Source: Lineus longissimus
Taxonomy: Eukaryota; Nemertea; Pilidiophora; Heteronemertea; Lineidae
Length of the DNA: 64,000 bases
Assembly (NCBI RefSeq): GCF_910592395.1
Contig: NC_088309.1
Span: forward strand, 17,612,599 to 17,676,598
Reading direction: 5' to 3'
How positions within the stretch are numbered: position 1 is the stretch's first letter; each line of letters starts with the position of its first letter. The position numbers were made by a program, and so were the translations under genes. The notes under the pieces were generated by a model. That model was not told the DNA's origin. It was given only the letters and a program-made list of their open reading frames with translations, and made no database searches. Below, in pieces: positions 44,525 through 55,339 of this stretch.

Positions 44525-46632
44525 AGATCATGTAGATGTCAACAAGTTCACATGAACCGTATAATCCCGCATGGCGCATGTGGGGCATGCGTCTAAACCA
44601 AAGCCCCAAAATCACTTGTTTTGGTCCATTTCAGTTTCACTTGTGTTTCCCCCGTCTCCCAGTCCATAATACATTTACAGTTTACAATCCCCGATCATGG
44701 CCCAACAAAAGGTCATCGGTTGACTAAAGGAACACAACTGTTCAATGTATTTATAGTTGAATGCGATCAAACTACGTCTTTTCAATCGTGGATTGTAAAT
44801 TTAACCCCATGGGCCTAGGGAAGGCCCTATAACAATACTTTCGACACAGTTATTATCTCCGCTGCCTCCACCATGTTACACACAGTGCTCACTGCTGATT
44901 CTAAAATGCGCCACCTAGTCAAAACAGGACATATGTTCTTCTAGGAATAGATCTCTTTCCAATATTTCGTCATTCCACTATCGTCATCACCTCATCATAC
45001 TTTCATTGACATTACAGGCACACATCCACAGAGCACTCTTCAAATCATCTACACAGTGGTTATCCAACTAGGATTATAAAGGTAATTTCTTAGCCCCGCA
45101 CAGTGGGTTTCAGTCTTGATAAAGGGGCACAATTGCTAGCAGCTAGGTAGGCAAGATAAAGTTAGACGAAGTAGCCGATAGGGGTCTCTCACCCCTCAAA
45201 GTCCGTCACAACTATTCAAGCTTGTACAAGGAATACATGCAGCGCTGACTCTAACAAGACCCAATGGGAATGTCGCACAGTCATCTGTCAAAAACAAGAC
45301 CTATGTTGCAGTATGATATCTTGCCAATATTTAATAATTGCACTATCGTCATCACCTCATCATACTTCATTGACATTACAGGCACACATTGACATTGACC
45401 ACTGTTGCAGTCAACGACACAGTCGCTATCCAAGTAGCATTATAGAGGTAATTATCATTATCATACCTCATTAGCATGTGAACCAATCACGTCGCGTCCT
45501 TTGCGATCACGGCAAAGCCTCATGGAATAATGTCTTTCACCGTTGAATAATTTTTCATATTCCATGCCTACAACTTCAATTTCTTCATATTCCATGGCTA
45601 GAAGTTCAATACTAATATAATATCCAAGATAAAGTTACAAGAAGTAGTCAATAGGGGTCTCTCACCTCTCACTGTATGTCCACACTATTCACGCTTGTAC
45701 GAGGAATACATTCAATGCTGAATCTAACAACACCCAGTGCCCTTACTCTGTATATTAGTCACTGGAAGATGGCCCATTTCACTCCTTCCTTCTACTTCAC
45801 CTATAATATCATTGCAAACGCCTCAGTTCTATGATATCACATTCACTTTCAGCTGTCATGCAACGCAACAACTGTGCTATCTGCCATCGCACATCAACGA
45901 AGAAGTGCAGCCGCCCACATTCCACCTCACGTCTGTCCGACCAGCTGCAATCCTCGAGGACGCCCCACTGTACCACGATTTCACTACGATGTTTGACAAG
46001 AAGGAGCAGTGCGCGAGATAGGCTAATGAGCAGACTTCCCTCGCTTGAGTTTCGGAAGAATGTTCCATATCGCGCTAAGCTGACCACTGCTGACCATGAC
46101 AGGCGTGCATTGGACTGGTACAGGTTGGAACTGAACATTGAATATGCTGGTGGTGACGCTTTCTGATGAGAAGTTGGTCGTGACTGATGCAGTATCCTTG
46201 GACTTGTCCACAGCATCGTTCAATCATTGCTCTCTGAGCTGCCTTGATTCTGTACTTACCCAAATACTAAGACCAAATGCCTCTTGACTGTGCTTTAAGA
46301 GAGACTGGCGCCATGCCTAGAGATATGACTGACCCCTATTGGCAAATTTGTATGACTTTATCTTGCCTACCTAGCTGCTGCCTATAGTCTCCCTTTAACT
46401 GCGGAACACTTCAAAGTCGATAAAATGCCATGTTCCACCTTTTAATGTGTTCAGACCGCCATTTTCAAAATAATCAAGTCAGGACACTGCCTTCTAGTCT
46501 CATAATAAATTTTGCTTTCCTCAATAATAACATTTCTTCTTCAATGCTTTCATCATTCCAAACTTCTCCTCCTCTGACTTTTACAGGGGTACAGTCATGG
46601 CAATCAAAACCCAAATACTGAGACCAAATGCC

Positions 46633-46694
46633 TGTTGACTGTGCTTTAAGAGAGACTGGCGCCATGCCTAGTCTCTCTTAAAGCACAGTCAACA
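46633..46694. repeat. Perfect 25-bp stem hairpin
   Basis: TGTTGACTGTGCTTTAAGAG... at 46633-46657 pairs exactly with 46670-46694 around a 12-nt loop GGCGCCATGCCT. A single-arm copy with the same loop lies at about 46285-46320. Confidence 0.93.
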
Positions 46695-48856
46695 GACACC
46701 AACCCCCTCAGACTCAGAAACCACAAACGCCCAACCCTTCCTGCTACCTTAATACTTCTGGATCATGTAGATGTCAACAAGTTCACATGAACCGTATAAT
46801 CCCGCATGGCGCATGTGGGGCATGCGTCTAAACCAAAGCCCCAAAATCACTTGTTTTGGTCTATTTCAGTTGTGTTTCCCCCGTCTCCCAGTCCATAATA
46901 CATTTACAGTTTACAATCCCCGATCATGGCCCAACAAAAGGTCATCGGTTGACGAAAGGAACACAACTGTTCAATGGATTTATAGTTGAATGCGATCAAA
47001 CTACGTCTTTTCAATTGTGGATTGTAAATTTAACCCCATGGGCCTAGGGAAGGCCCTATAACAATACTTTCGACACAGTTATTATCTCCGCTGCCTCCAC
47101 CATGTTACACACAGTGCTCACTGCTGATTCTTAAATGCGCCACCTAGTCAAAACAGGACATATGTTCTTCTAGGAATAGATCTCTTTCCAGTATTTCGTC
47201 ATTCCACTATCGTCATCACCTCATCATACTTTCATTGACATTACAGGCACACATCCACAGAGCACTCTTCAAATCATCTAGTGGTTATCCTACTAGGATT
47301 ATAAAGGTAATTTCTTAGCCCCGCACAGTGGGTTTCAGTCTTGATAAAGGGGCACTATTGCTAGCAGCTAGGTAGGCAAGATAAAGTTAGCCGAAGTAGC
47401 CGATAGGGGTCTCTCACCCCTCAAAGTCGTCACAACTATTCAAGCTTGTACAAGGAATACATGCAGCGCTGACTCTAACAAGACCCAATGGGAATGTCGC
47501 ACAGTCATCTGTCAAAAACAAGACCTATGTTGTAGTATGATCTCTTGCCAATATTTAATAATTGCACTATTGTCATCACCTCATCATACTTCATTGACAT
47601 TACAGGCACACATTGACATAGACCACTGTTGCAATCAACAACACAGTCGCTATCCAAGTAGCATTATAGAGGTAATTATCATTATCATACCTCATTAGCA
47701 TGTGAACCAATCGCGTCGCGTTCTTTGCGATCACAGCAAAGCCTCATGGAATAATGTCTTTCACCGTTGAATAATTTTTCATATTCCATGCCTACAACTT
47801 CAATTTCTTCATATTCCATGGCTAGAAGTTCAATACTAATATAATATCCAAGATAAAGTTACAAGAAGTAGTCAATAGGGGTCTCTCACATCTCACTGTA
47901 TGTCCACACTATTCACGCTTGTACGAGGAATACATTCAATGCTGAATCTAACAACACCCAGTGCCCTTACTCTGTATATTAGTCACTGGAAGATGGCCCA
48001 TTTCACTCCTTGCTTCTACTTCACCTATAGTCTCATTGCAAACGCCTCAGTTCTATGATATCACATTCACTTTCAGCTGTCATGCAACGCAACAACTGTG
48101 CTATCTGCCATCGCACATCAACGAAGAAGTGCAGCCGCCCACATTCCACCTCACGTCTGTCCGACCAGCTGCAATCCTCGAGGACGCCCCACTGTACCAC
48201 GATTTCACTACGATGTTTGACAAGAAGGAGCAGTGCGCGAGATAGGCTAATGAGCAGACTTCCCTCGCTTGAGTTTCGGAAGAATGTTCCATATCGCGCT
48301 AAGCTGACCACTGCTGACCATGACAGGCGTGCATTGGACTGGTACAGGTTGGAACTGAACATTGAATATGCTGGTGGTGACGCTTTCTGATGAGAAGTTG
48401 GTCGTGACTGATGCAGTATCCTTGGACTTGTCCACAGCATCGTTCAATCATTGCTCTCTGAGCTGCCTTGATTCTGTACTTACCCAAATACTGAGACCAA
48501 ATGCCTCTTGACTGTGCTTTAAGAGAGACTGGCGCCATGCCTAGAGATATGACTGACCCCTATTGGCAAATTTGTATGACTTTATCTTGCCTACCTAGCT
48601 GCTGCCTATAGTCTCCCTTTAACTGCGGAACACTTCAAAGTCGATAAAATGCCATGTTCCACCTTTTAATGTGTTCAGACTGCCATTTTCAAAATAATCA
48701 AGTCAGGACACTGCCTTCTCGTCTCATAATAAATTTTGCTTTCCTCAATAATAACATTTCTTCTTCAATGCTTTCATCATTCCAAACTTCTCCTCCTCTG
48801 ACTTTTACAGGGGTACAGTCATGGCAATCAAAACCCAAATACTGAGACCAAATGCC

Positions 48857-48918
48857 TGTTGACTGTGCTTTAAGAGAGACTGGCGCCATGCCTAGTCTCT
48901 CTTAAAGCACAGTCAACA
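48857..48918. repeat. Perfect 25-bp stem hairpin, second unit
   Basis: Identical to the hairpin at 46633-46694, at the end of the second 2.2-kb unit and directly before the segmental repeat resumes. Confidence 0.93.
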
Positions 48919-48984
48919 GACACCAACCCCCTCAGACTCAGAAACCACAAACGCCCAACCCTTCCTGCTACCTTAATACTTCTG

Positions 48985-51048
48985 GGTGAGTAATATACAT
49001 TCTCTCGTCATGCACGGCTCGAGAACGTATTTATCATGCTCATGCAGGATAACAAATGATAAACTTTTCTGCCATCAATGAAGGTTTTCATTTTCATTGT
49101 ATGAAAGAGTTTCTATCCTATTCTCCTAGGCCGACATGACATTCGACTGCCCCACCACACTACTATCACTGCGCCGGAGTATATGTGGTTATCCTCTTTG
49201 GTTTATATCCTATTCTCCAAGGCGGTCCAGCTATTCTAAAAATTCACAATGCCACCCACTCCTTGGTAAACATAGTAAGGATTACCACACCTCCCTCCAG
49301 AGGTCCTTCGGCCCTAAATCTGCTCTTGTCCCAGGAGTATATACGCGTATATATACATGTAGTTCTGGCACACTTTTTGCTCATAGGCTATATATCATGC
49401 TCATAAAGGATAAGAAATGATCACTTGCAATACAACTGTTCTGATTTTGATTGTATGAATGAATTGCAAGCGCGTCCTTTTTGAAAGCAAACTCTGACAT
49501 ATTGATTTCTCCAGACCATTGAGTGAGTATCAAAGGAAATAAATACCGTACAAGTCATCGATCGAGATATTTCAGGGGGTTTTATCATGTTAAAAAAGGC
49601 TGGGTATATGTGGCAAGCCGCTCCCCGAAACTAGTATCATTGTTTGTCCTGTTCGGAGAGTCGCTTGCCGAACACCACTGAAAATCAACCCAGTTTGGCA
49701 AGCCCAGTTTGAAAAAATCCTTTCCTCTTTGGCGAGCCGGCGACTCTACAAAATATTAGCCAATCAATGAGCAATGACGTCACATTGGAGTTAATATGCG
49801 CATAATTAACAATATTATGCTACCAAATGTTCTTGGCCAATAGCGTAACTCGATTCACATCATGTGATTTCAAGTCATCACATCGTATCGGATCCAAAAA
49901 AGCAATAACGGATCCAAAAAAATGTCGTAACGGATCCTAAAAGATTTTAATCCAATCAAAATGAAGTTTACAAATGATCTTGGATGGTCCTTTGGATTGA
50001 TTTCTTTGCCAAGACATTTGGTTGCGTAATATAGCAAATAGTGGATGTTTAAGGTCGTCCAATATGGAATTTTGCTGGACTCAGAAATGTCATGTCATGA
50101 CATTTCTTCGTCCATCAAAATTCCATATCGGACTCCCAAACATCCACTATTTGTATAATGGCGGACTCCTCGCTCTCAATTCACCTTACTCGTGATTTAA
50201 AATGAGAGTAACTGATGAGCGTAATAAATACATTGGGTACATTGCAAAGGTCCTTCGCTATACATCCAGTAGTGTCGTCGACAACGCTGCCATGACATGA
50301 TAAAGTGCTCCGGGAAGGCTATGTATGAATGAGTTCGGCTCTCCATCTTGGGCAAAAAAGAGCCGCTGTTTGGTTAGCCGGGCTTGCCAAATAATCACTT
50401 CCTAAAAAAACTTGTTGTCCTTTCGCACCTACCGCATACACACATAAAAGGCATTCCAAAACATTATCCATTTTGCAGAAAACCTCTGAGGATTTCCTGC
50501 CAAGTCAGGGTCAAAACTCAAACTAAAGTCAATATTTCGAGCTGGCTGACTTTCATATTTTTGAACACTATTATAGAAGGAGGCTGAATTATGGACACTT
50601 TTTGCGTCCATATCAAGATATACAACTTTAAAAGACAGCCCGATTTTTTATTCGAAAAAATCCGATACATACACACACATACATATGTACCATGGTGCTG
50701 ATTTTTTGGCAGTGGACCGACTCTGGCCTGCCACTAAGGTGCCGTTGCTCCGCCGCAGCCTAGCAATGACAGAAATATTTTGAACACATGGGGATCAGTG
50801 TGTAGGTTCGACTACAGAGAAGGTCTCGAAATGAAATTTAGTCCTTGAGCGCCTGTACTACAGTTATCCCGCGAGATGTGAGCAGATAGCGGAATTTTCA
50901 GACCTGCGGGTATCGGGTAATAATAGTCAAAGCGACTTTGGGCAACCTAAGGTTTGGAAAGCGCAATATTTTATTTAGGAACAATTTCGCTTAACATAAG
51001 GTAACGAAACTGGTCGTATTTTTGTTTCGAATCTATGTTCAGAAGATT
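48985..51048. repeat. Segmental repeat copy B, last block
   Basis: Matches 33640-35290. An extra segment at about 49815-50160 holds an imperfect ~110-bp palindrome (50040-50155; arms AGTGGATGTTT and AAACATCCACT, centre AGAAATGTCATG with complement), probably a MITE. No gene recognised. Confidence 0.75.
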
Positions 51049-51314
51049 TTAGGATCCGTGCGTTTTGAGAAAGTGAACCTCCATCATTTTCATAGCCAAT
51101 TTGACAAATTTCCTTCTATTCTTGTTTTGCATTTGTCTTAAATTCAAGTTAATCATCTGACACCAGGCGGACCCTGTCTTTTCCACCCATATGAATGACC
51201 GACAATGCTTGGTTAGGATACATTTGACAGCACAGTAAGAGGCACTGTCGGTAGGAAAATGAATGAAAACTGCCCCAATGGGTATTTCGATATTCTTCCG
51301 CATGAATATCCGCG
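51049..51314 (-). CDS. PAN/apple-like exon, copy C
   Basis: Third copy of the exon at 1288-1652 and 35355-35620, with the same TTTTCTTTCAG acceptor and cysteine spacing (SYCAVKC, HCRSFIW, AWCQMI). It ends in a stop after THGS. Conservation of the frame in B and C suggests it is, or recently was, under coding constraint. Confidence 0.37.
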
Positions 51315-52420
51315 CTGAAAGAAAATGAAAAAAGGCCTTGAGACAAATTGCTAAAGGGTGCTATGTATTACTTCTAGTAGCTCATTAGAATGTTATCCTT
51401 TTCATTCAAATTACATGTCTATACGAGCATGTTATTGAAACGGTGGAGAAACAACATTTTTGAGGAAAAAGTTATCACGTTCAATTATTGACCTTGTTAT
51501 TGTTGTCCATAAAGTAAAGTACAGGTACGCTGGGTTCATCAGATGAGAGTGTGAGTCGGTCGACCTCCTGATGACGATGTCCAACATTGGGATAGCTGTT
51601 CACGTTAACTTTTCCCGGGCCTTTCGAAAACTCCCTAATGTTGACAACTCCCCGGATCGGCGCCAACTCGCAAAACGGGCATGTCTCCCATCTTCTACAA
51701 GCGTTGGGACTTTATGGCATGAAATAATCGACATAATGGAAACCAAAAATATCAGCAATTTCAGCTAACGCCGGTGTAACATCTGTGGTTGTTCCCTATT
51801 TGTGAGTGTTTCAATACATTACAATAAGCAGACCTTGAGAAATCAGGATTTTTTAACAGCGGGAAACACAGAAAAACTCGTCCCTGATTCCAAACGATGA
51901 GCCCACCAGAATCGCCGGGAAACACTCAAAAGCGTTACATTGGCTTCAGTGACCAACACTGATTGAGCGACTGCATGGGCGTTTTGAGTGATTTTTCGCC
52001 CGAAAAAAGGAATTTTCGAAAATCCCGCGAAAGACCAATGTGAAGACGCCTATCTCATTGTGAGTCGGTCGAGCTCCTGGTGACGATGTCGAACAATGGG
52101 ATAACCGTTCACATTGAGGTTTCAGGGGCTCTGCGAAAACTCTCTGATGTTGACAACTCCTCGAACTGGCGCAAACTCGCAAATCGGGGATCTCTGCCCG
52201 TCTACGACAAGCGTTGGGACTTTGTAGCTTGAAATAATCGAAACCATCTTCTAACACCCAATTCCTGTATATCAAATGGGGCATAAATTTATCTTTTTTT
52301 TAAAGGATGACGCGTGGAAGAACTTTGGCTACCAATGCATTATCGGACTCGGTCATTTCAGCAGGTCCCGGACAGGCACTCCGATTTCGTCCTCTAGTCG
52401 GTATCTAAATGAGACATATT
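51315..52420. repeat. Segmental repeat copy C, interval between PAN-like exon and LamG-like ORF
   Basis: Nearly identical to 35621-36725, including the diverged internal duplicate. ORFs here (for example 51946-52284 minus) arise from the repeat and differ in frame between the two internal copies, so I do not call them genes. Confidence 0.7.
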
Positions 52421-53230
52421 TTACGTGAACAACGGACATGCAATGATGAGTACAAGAAATATAAAACAAAAGGTCCATTTTCTGGAATACAAACCCATGC
52501 ACCAATGCTTGTAAGCTTCAATTTCATCATTTGTTAGAGTCCAGTCGAAGAAAGCCACCTTGGTGATCCGTTGCCGTTTGGTGCCTCCTACTATCTTCCT
52601 GGGCAAATTCCCGCCAACATTCAGTCCTAATCCTCGCTTCTTTATTCTTCGACATTGCAGGTTGAAACCACTTACCGTTGTAGAGCAGTTGTGCAACTTG
52701 ACGATCAACGGCTTTCCAAAACAAGATTGGTTAATAATAATCCATGTCCATGCATGCATGTAACACTGTTGCAGTTCTACACTCCGAGTACATTCCCTTC
52801 TTGTCACGCGTTTACTATAATCATTGCACCTTCGTAAAATCAACGTACACTTCGTATTTATCTTTTGTGTTATTTTCATTTCAATGCTGATAATTCTATG
52901 ATTTATTCTGCCGGTTAGCTCCATGAGTCTAAACTTACGAGATACATTGAAAGTGTGACAGGTCTGGAAAGCCAATGTGAAACTCTGGAAGTTGGACCTA
53001 GGCCTCATACTATTAAGGAGACACAATCCTCTTTCATTTGTAGGTGTTATTTCGATTGCGCCATCTGGGATTCCAAGGGGACCCTCTGCCATTTTTATTG
53101 TGCGTTCTCTTTGGTCACACCCATGCACGCTAAAATGGCCTGAATCAAACTTATCGAAAGGCCAATACCACATTTTACAGTTTACCCAAATATGCTGTGT
53201 GAACAGAGTGACTAATAGAAACGACAGCAT
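52421..53230 (-). CDS. LamG-like secreted/membrane protein, copy C
   Basis: Third copy, open from the MLSFLLV start at 53230; the frame is also open to an ATG at 53287 (19 residues more). Same landmarks as copy B: signal-like N-terminus, WYWPFDKFD, GPLGIPDGAIEI, VAFFDWTLTNDEIEAYKHWC, and a hydrophobic C-terminus. B and C are close at amino-acid level; A is more diverged. Three copies in tandem and the same orientation point to a local gene family. Function unknown; extracellular recognition is the general role of LamG folds. Confidence 0.47.
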   Translation of the reverse strand: MLSFLLVTLFTQHIWVNCKMWYWPFDKFDSGHFSVHGCDQRERTIKMAEGPLGIPDGAIEITPTNERGLCLLNSMRPRSNFQSFTLAFQTCHTFNVSRKFRLMELTGRINHRIISIEMKITQKINTKCTLILRRCNDYSKRVTRRECTRSVELQQCYMHAWTWIIINQSCFGKPLIVKLHNCSTTVSGFNLQCRRIKKRGLGLNVGGNLPRKIVGGTKRQRITKVAFFDWTLTNDEIEAYKHWCMGLYSRKWTFCFIFLVLIIACPLFT

Positions 53231-53582
53231 AGTCGCGCCAGGTCGCATTTTTATTTCACAGGTCGAAATTTCATCAGAAAGGGACACCTCGTATAAGTCA
53301 GATCAAGCTCCAAAAAGTTCCTGACGGTGACGATTTCCAGAAAATATCATACATGTACGATAAGAAAGCCGGCCGAATGACCGGTCCGAGTCGAGATGAT
53401 TTCTTACGGCATGAAGGTCCAGGGCTCTCAGGCCATAGAAAATTTTCGAGGGAGGCACCAACATTAGAACTACGCCACGCTGGCTTGGCACATCTTCACG
53501 TACGGTCGTGCAAAGTCGAATTATCCAATAGCCATCCGATAGCACGCGCAGAGCTGATATCAGTCCATATCCCTAATCTGCT

Positions 53583-53591
53583 AACACAGAT
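53583..53591. repeat. 9-bp target duplication, left (AACACAGAT)
   Basis: Repeated at 55331-55339 after the element. Copy B has one AACACAGAT at this site (about 37888). Confidence 0.93.
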
Positions 53592-53650
53592 CAAGGAGGA
53601 TACCGCGGTGACGTCATATCACGTGATTACATCCCATATTACTGATCACT
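53592..53650. promoter_or_regulatory. Transposon end with palindromic CRE and E-box
   Basis: The inverted repeat ends in a perfect CRE (TGACGTCA), followed within 4 bp by CACGTG (E-box). The opposite end has the CRE followed by the complement of CCAAGATGGCG, a YY1-type motif. Motif matches only; activity unknown. Confidence 0.4.
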
Positions 53651-55330
53651 ATGGCCAATCAGATTCAGTCTACTGACAGCACCAGCACTGAACACATCTC
53701 CACGTCTCACTGTCTGGTGCGCTCCTGTACACAAAAACACCAATACACATGAAATATTGCAATACCTAGTATGGATTCTTCCGGTGTAAAATAAAATTTA
53801 CAGAGCAGATTAACTTCCACGAATAAAAAAGACGTTTGGCGTGGCCAAAGTGCGGAAATAATGTATCCGCTAAAATACACTACGAAATACACTAGGCAAT
53901 GCACTACGCGATACACGGTAGAGATGCAGTTGAGTTTGTTATTGTTTTGACTTAGAAGCCCGCCCATATCATGATATATTCATGTATTCATGAAGTATGA
54001 ACTCATTTCTGCCCTATACAACTCTAAGAACAGTCAATTTCTGTAGCTGCCCACGGACAAACGGACATTGAAGTCGAGATTGTACAACGTACAGGTTTAT
54101 TATGTACTTAACTGTAAAATCTGTAACGATAAAAAACAATAAACATTTTTGAGAATTATGTCTACATCTGCTTTCCTTAAACGTGTTTAACTCTGAAAGT
54201 TCCTGTCAAGAATACTTATACATGTGTAGCAATTGGATGCTTGTCCAGTGCTGTCCCCTAGGTGGACAGAGACAAACTACTGGGACCATGTGCTTTCACG
54301 CACCGGTGCCGCGCCACCTAACGGCTGAAACTGGAACTAAATCTAGTCCTCCTGGACGTGGCTTCGTGCCCTAACCAGGCCAAAACCTAAGGCCAATCGG
54401 AATGTCTACTGGCTCTGCAGAGCACATTACCTAAACCTAACTAAAGAAATAAGACCAGAAAACAGCCTCAAGAAACTCGTTGGCATTTCGCCAACCTCTA
54501 AATCAAGGTTGCAATTTCTGGAGTGGTGCATGCACCGGCACAAAAGGCCTTCAAAAGTCTCTAAAATCTATGTGACATCTCCAAGCTACTGTTTCAAAGA
54601 GGGCAAGGGGTTTCTATACATCATTTTAGCCTAAAGCGGCACTATTTACCTCTTTGAGTCCATCAGAAATAATGAGTTTATACTCCGAAATTCCTGTCCG
54701 TGACAACTTTCACAAATACATCTTATGTCCACGGGGTTCCCAGCTTCCGGACTCCGGGATTCTATTTCCGTATCCGCCGTTTTAAATGGAGCGCACTGAT
54801 TGCGCAATACTAAATCTAGGCGCACTTACAATTTCTCCTTAAATCATCACCGAAACCGCGCTATCCGCAGGAAGATTTCGTTCTAGTGTCCGAAAATGCA
54901 TGATCTTACAGGGGCGCTAACTCGACAAATAGAGGGGATCTATGGGGATCTATGCGAGTTTTAGGTCCTACAGGTCTCGAACTTGTAAAATCTGTAAACA
55001 TGCCTCCAAATCCCATTATGATAATGAAGAAATTGCCCCATATCTGGGAGACTGTTTTGAAACCATCGCTAATTTTGGAAGATCGGTGCCCGGCTATTTT
55101 GTTTTAAAAACCCTATTTTTCCCCATCAAAACAGCACTTTTCATTATTCAAATGATAACTTATTGTCTGAAGACTTATTTCATAGCAGAAAAGTACTAAT
55201 AACTCTGATTTGATGCGAAAAATATAACTTTATTTGATGACTTGATTTTCCCTTGGCCGTGGATCGAGTTTGTTTACAATATGCAGCGCCATCTTGGAAA
55301 AGCCGTGACGTCACCGCGGTATCCTCCTTG
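53592..55330 (+). mobile_element. DNA transposon with 25-bp inverted repeats, 1739 bp
   Basis: The ends are CAAGGAGGATACCGCGG...TGACGTCA and its exact complement (25 bp), flanked by the 9-bp duplication AACACAGAT. The uninterrupted site is seen in copy B. A 9-bp duplication suggests a MULE/Rehavkus- or Merlin-type enzyme; the ends alone do not decide. Short conserved ORFs (53707-53967 minus, 54942-55199 plus) are shared with the copy at 59608-60552 but resemble no transposase, so it is probably non-autonomous. Confidence 0.9.
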
Positions 55331-55339
55331 AACACAGAT
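55331..55339. repeat. 9-bp target duplication, right (AACACAGAT)
   Basis: Pairs with 53583-53591. Confidence 0.93.

Larger units (their letters stand above)
44525..48984. repeat. Tandem duplication, two units of about 2.23 kb
   Basis: Units start at 44526 and 46761 (GATCATGTAGATGTCAACAA). They are almost identical, each ending in a strong hairpin. Copy A lacks the whole 41775-48984 insertion: its flanks join at about 33640. ORFs at 45737-46166 and 47961-48390 repeat with the units; one frame has a CAICHRTSTKKC stretch reminiscent of a decayed MYND finger. Confidence 0.93.

Noticed and set aside
45809-46216. 135-codon minus ORF repeated at 48033-48440
   Set aside because: Conserved only because the 2.2-kb DNA is duplicated; three frames are open over the same stretch and none resembles a known protein.
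51946-52284. 112-codon minus ORF (also 36251-36589)
   Set aside because: Part of the internal duplication; the sister segment reads a different frame, so coding constraint is not supported.
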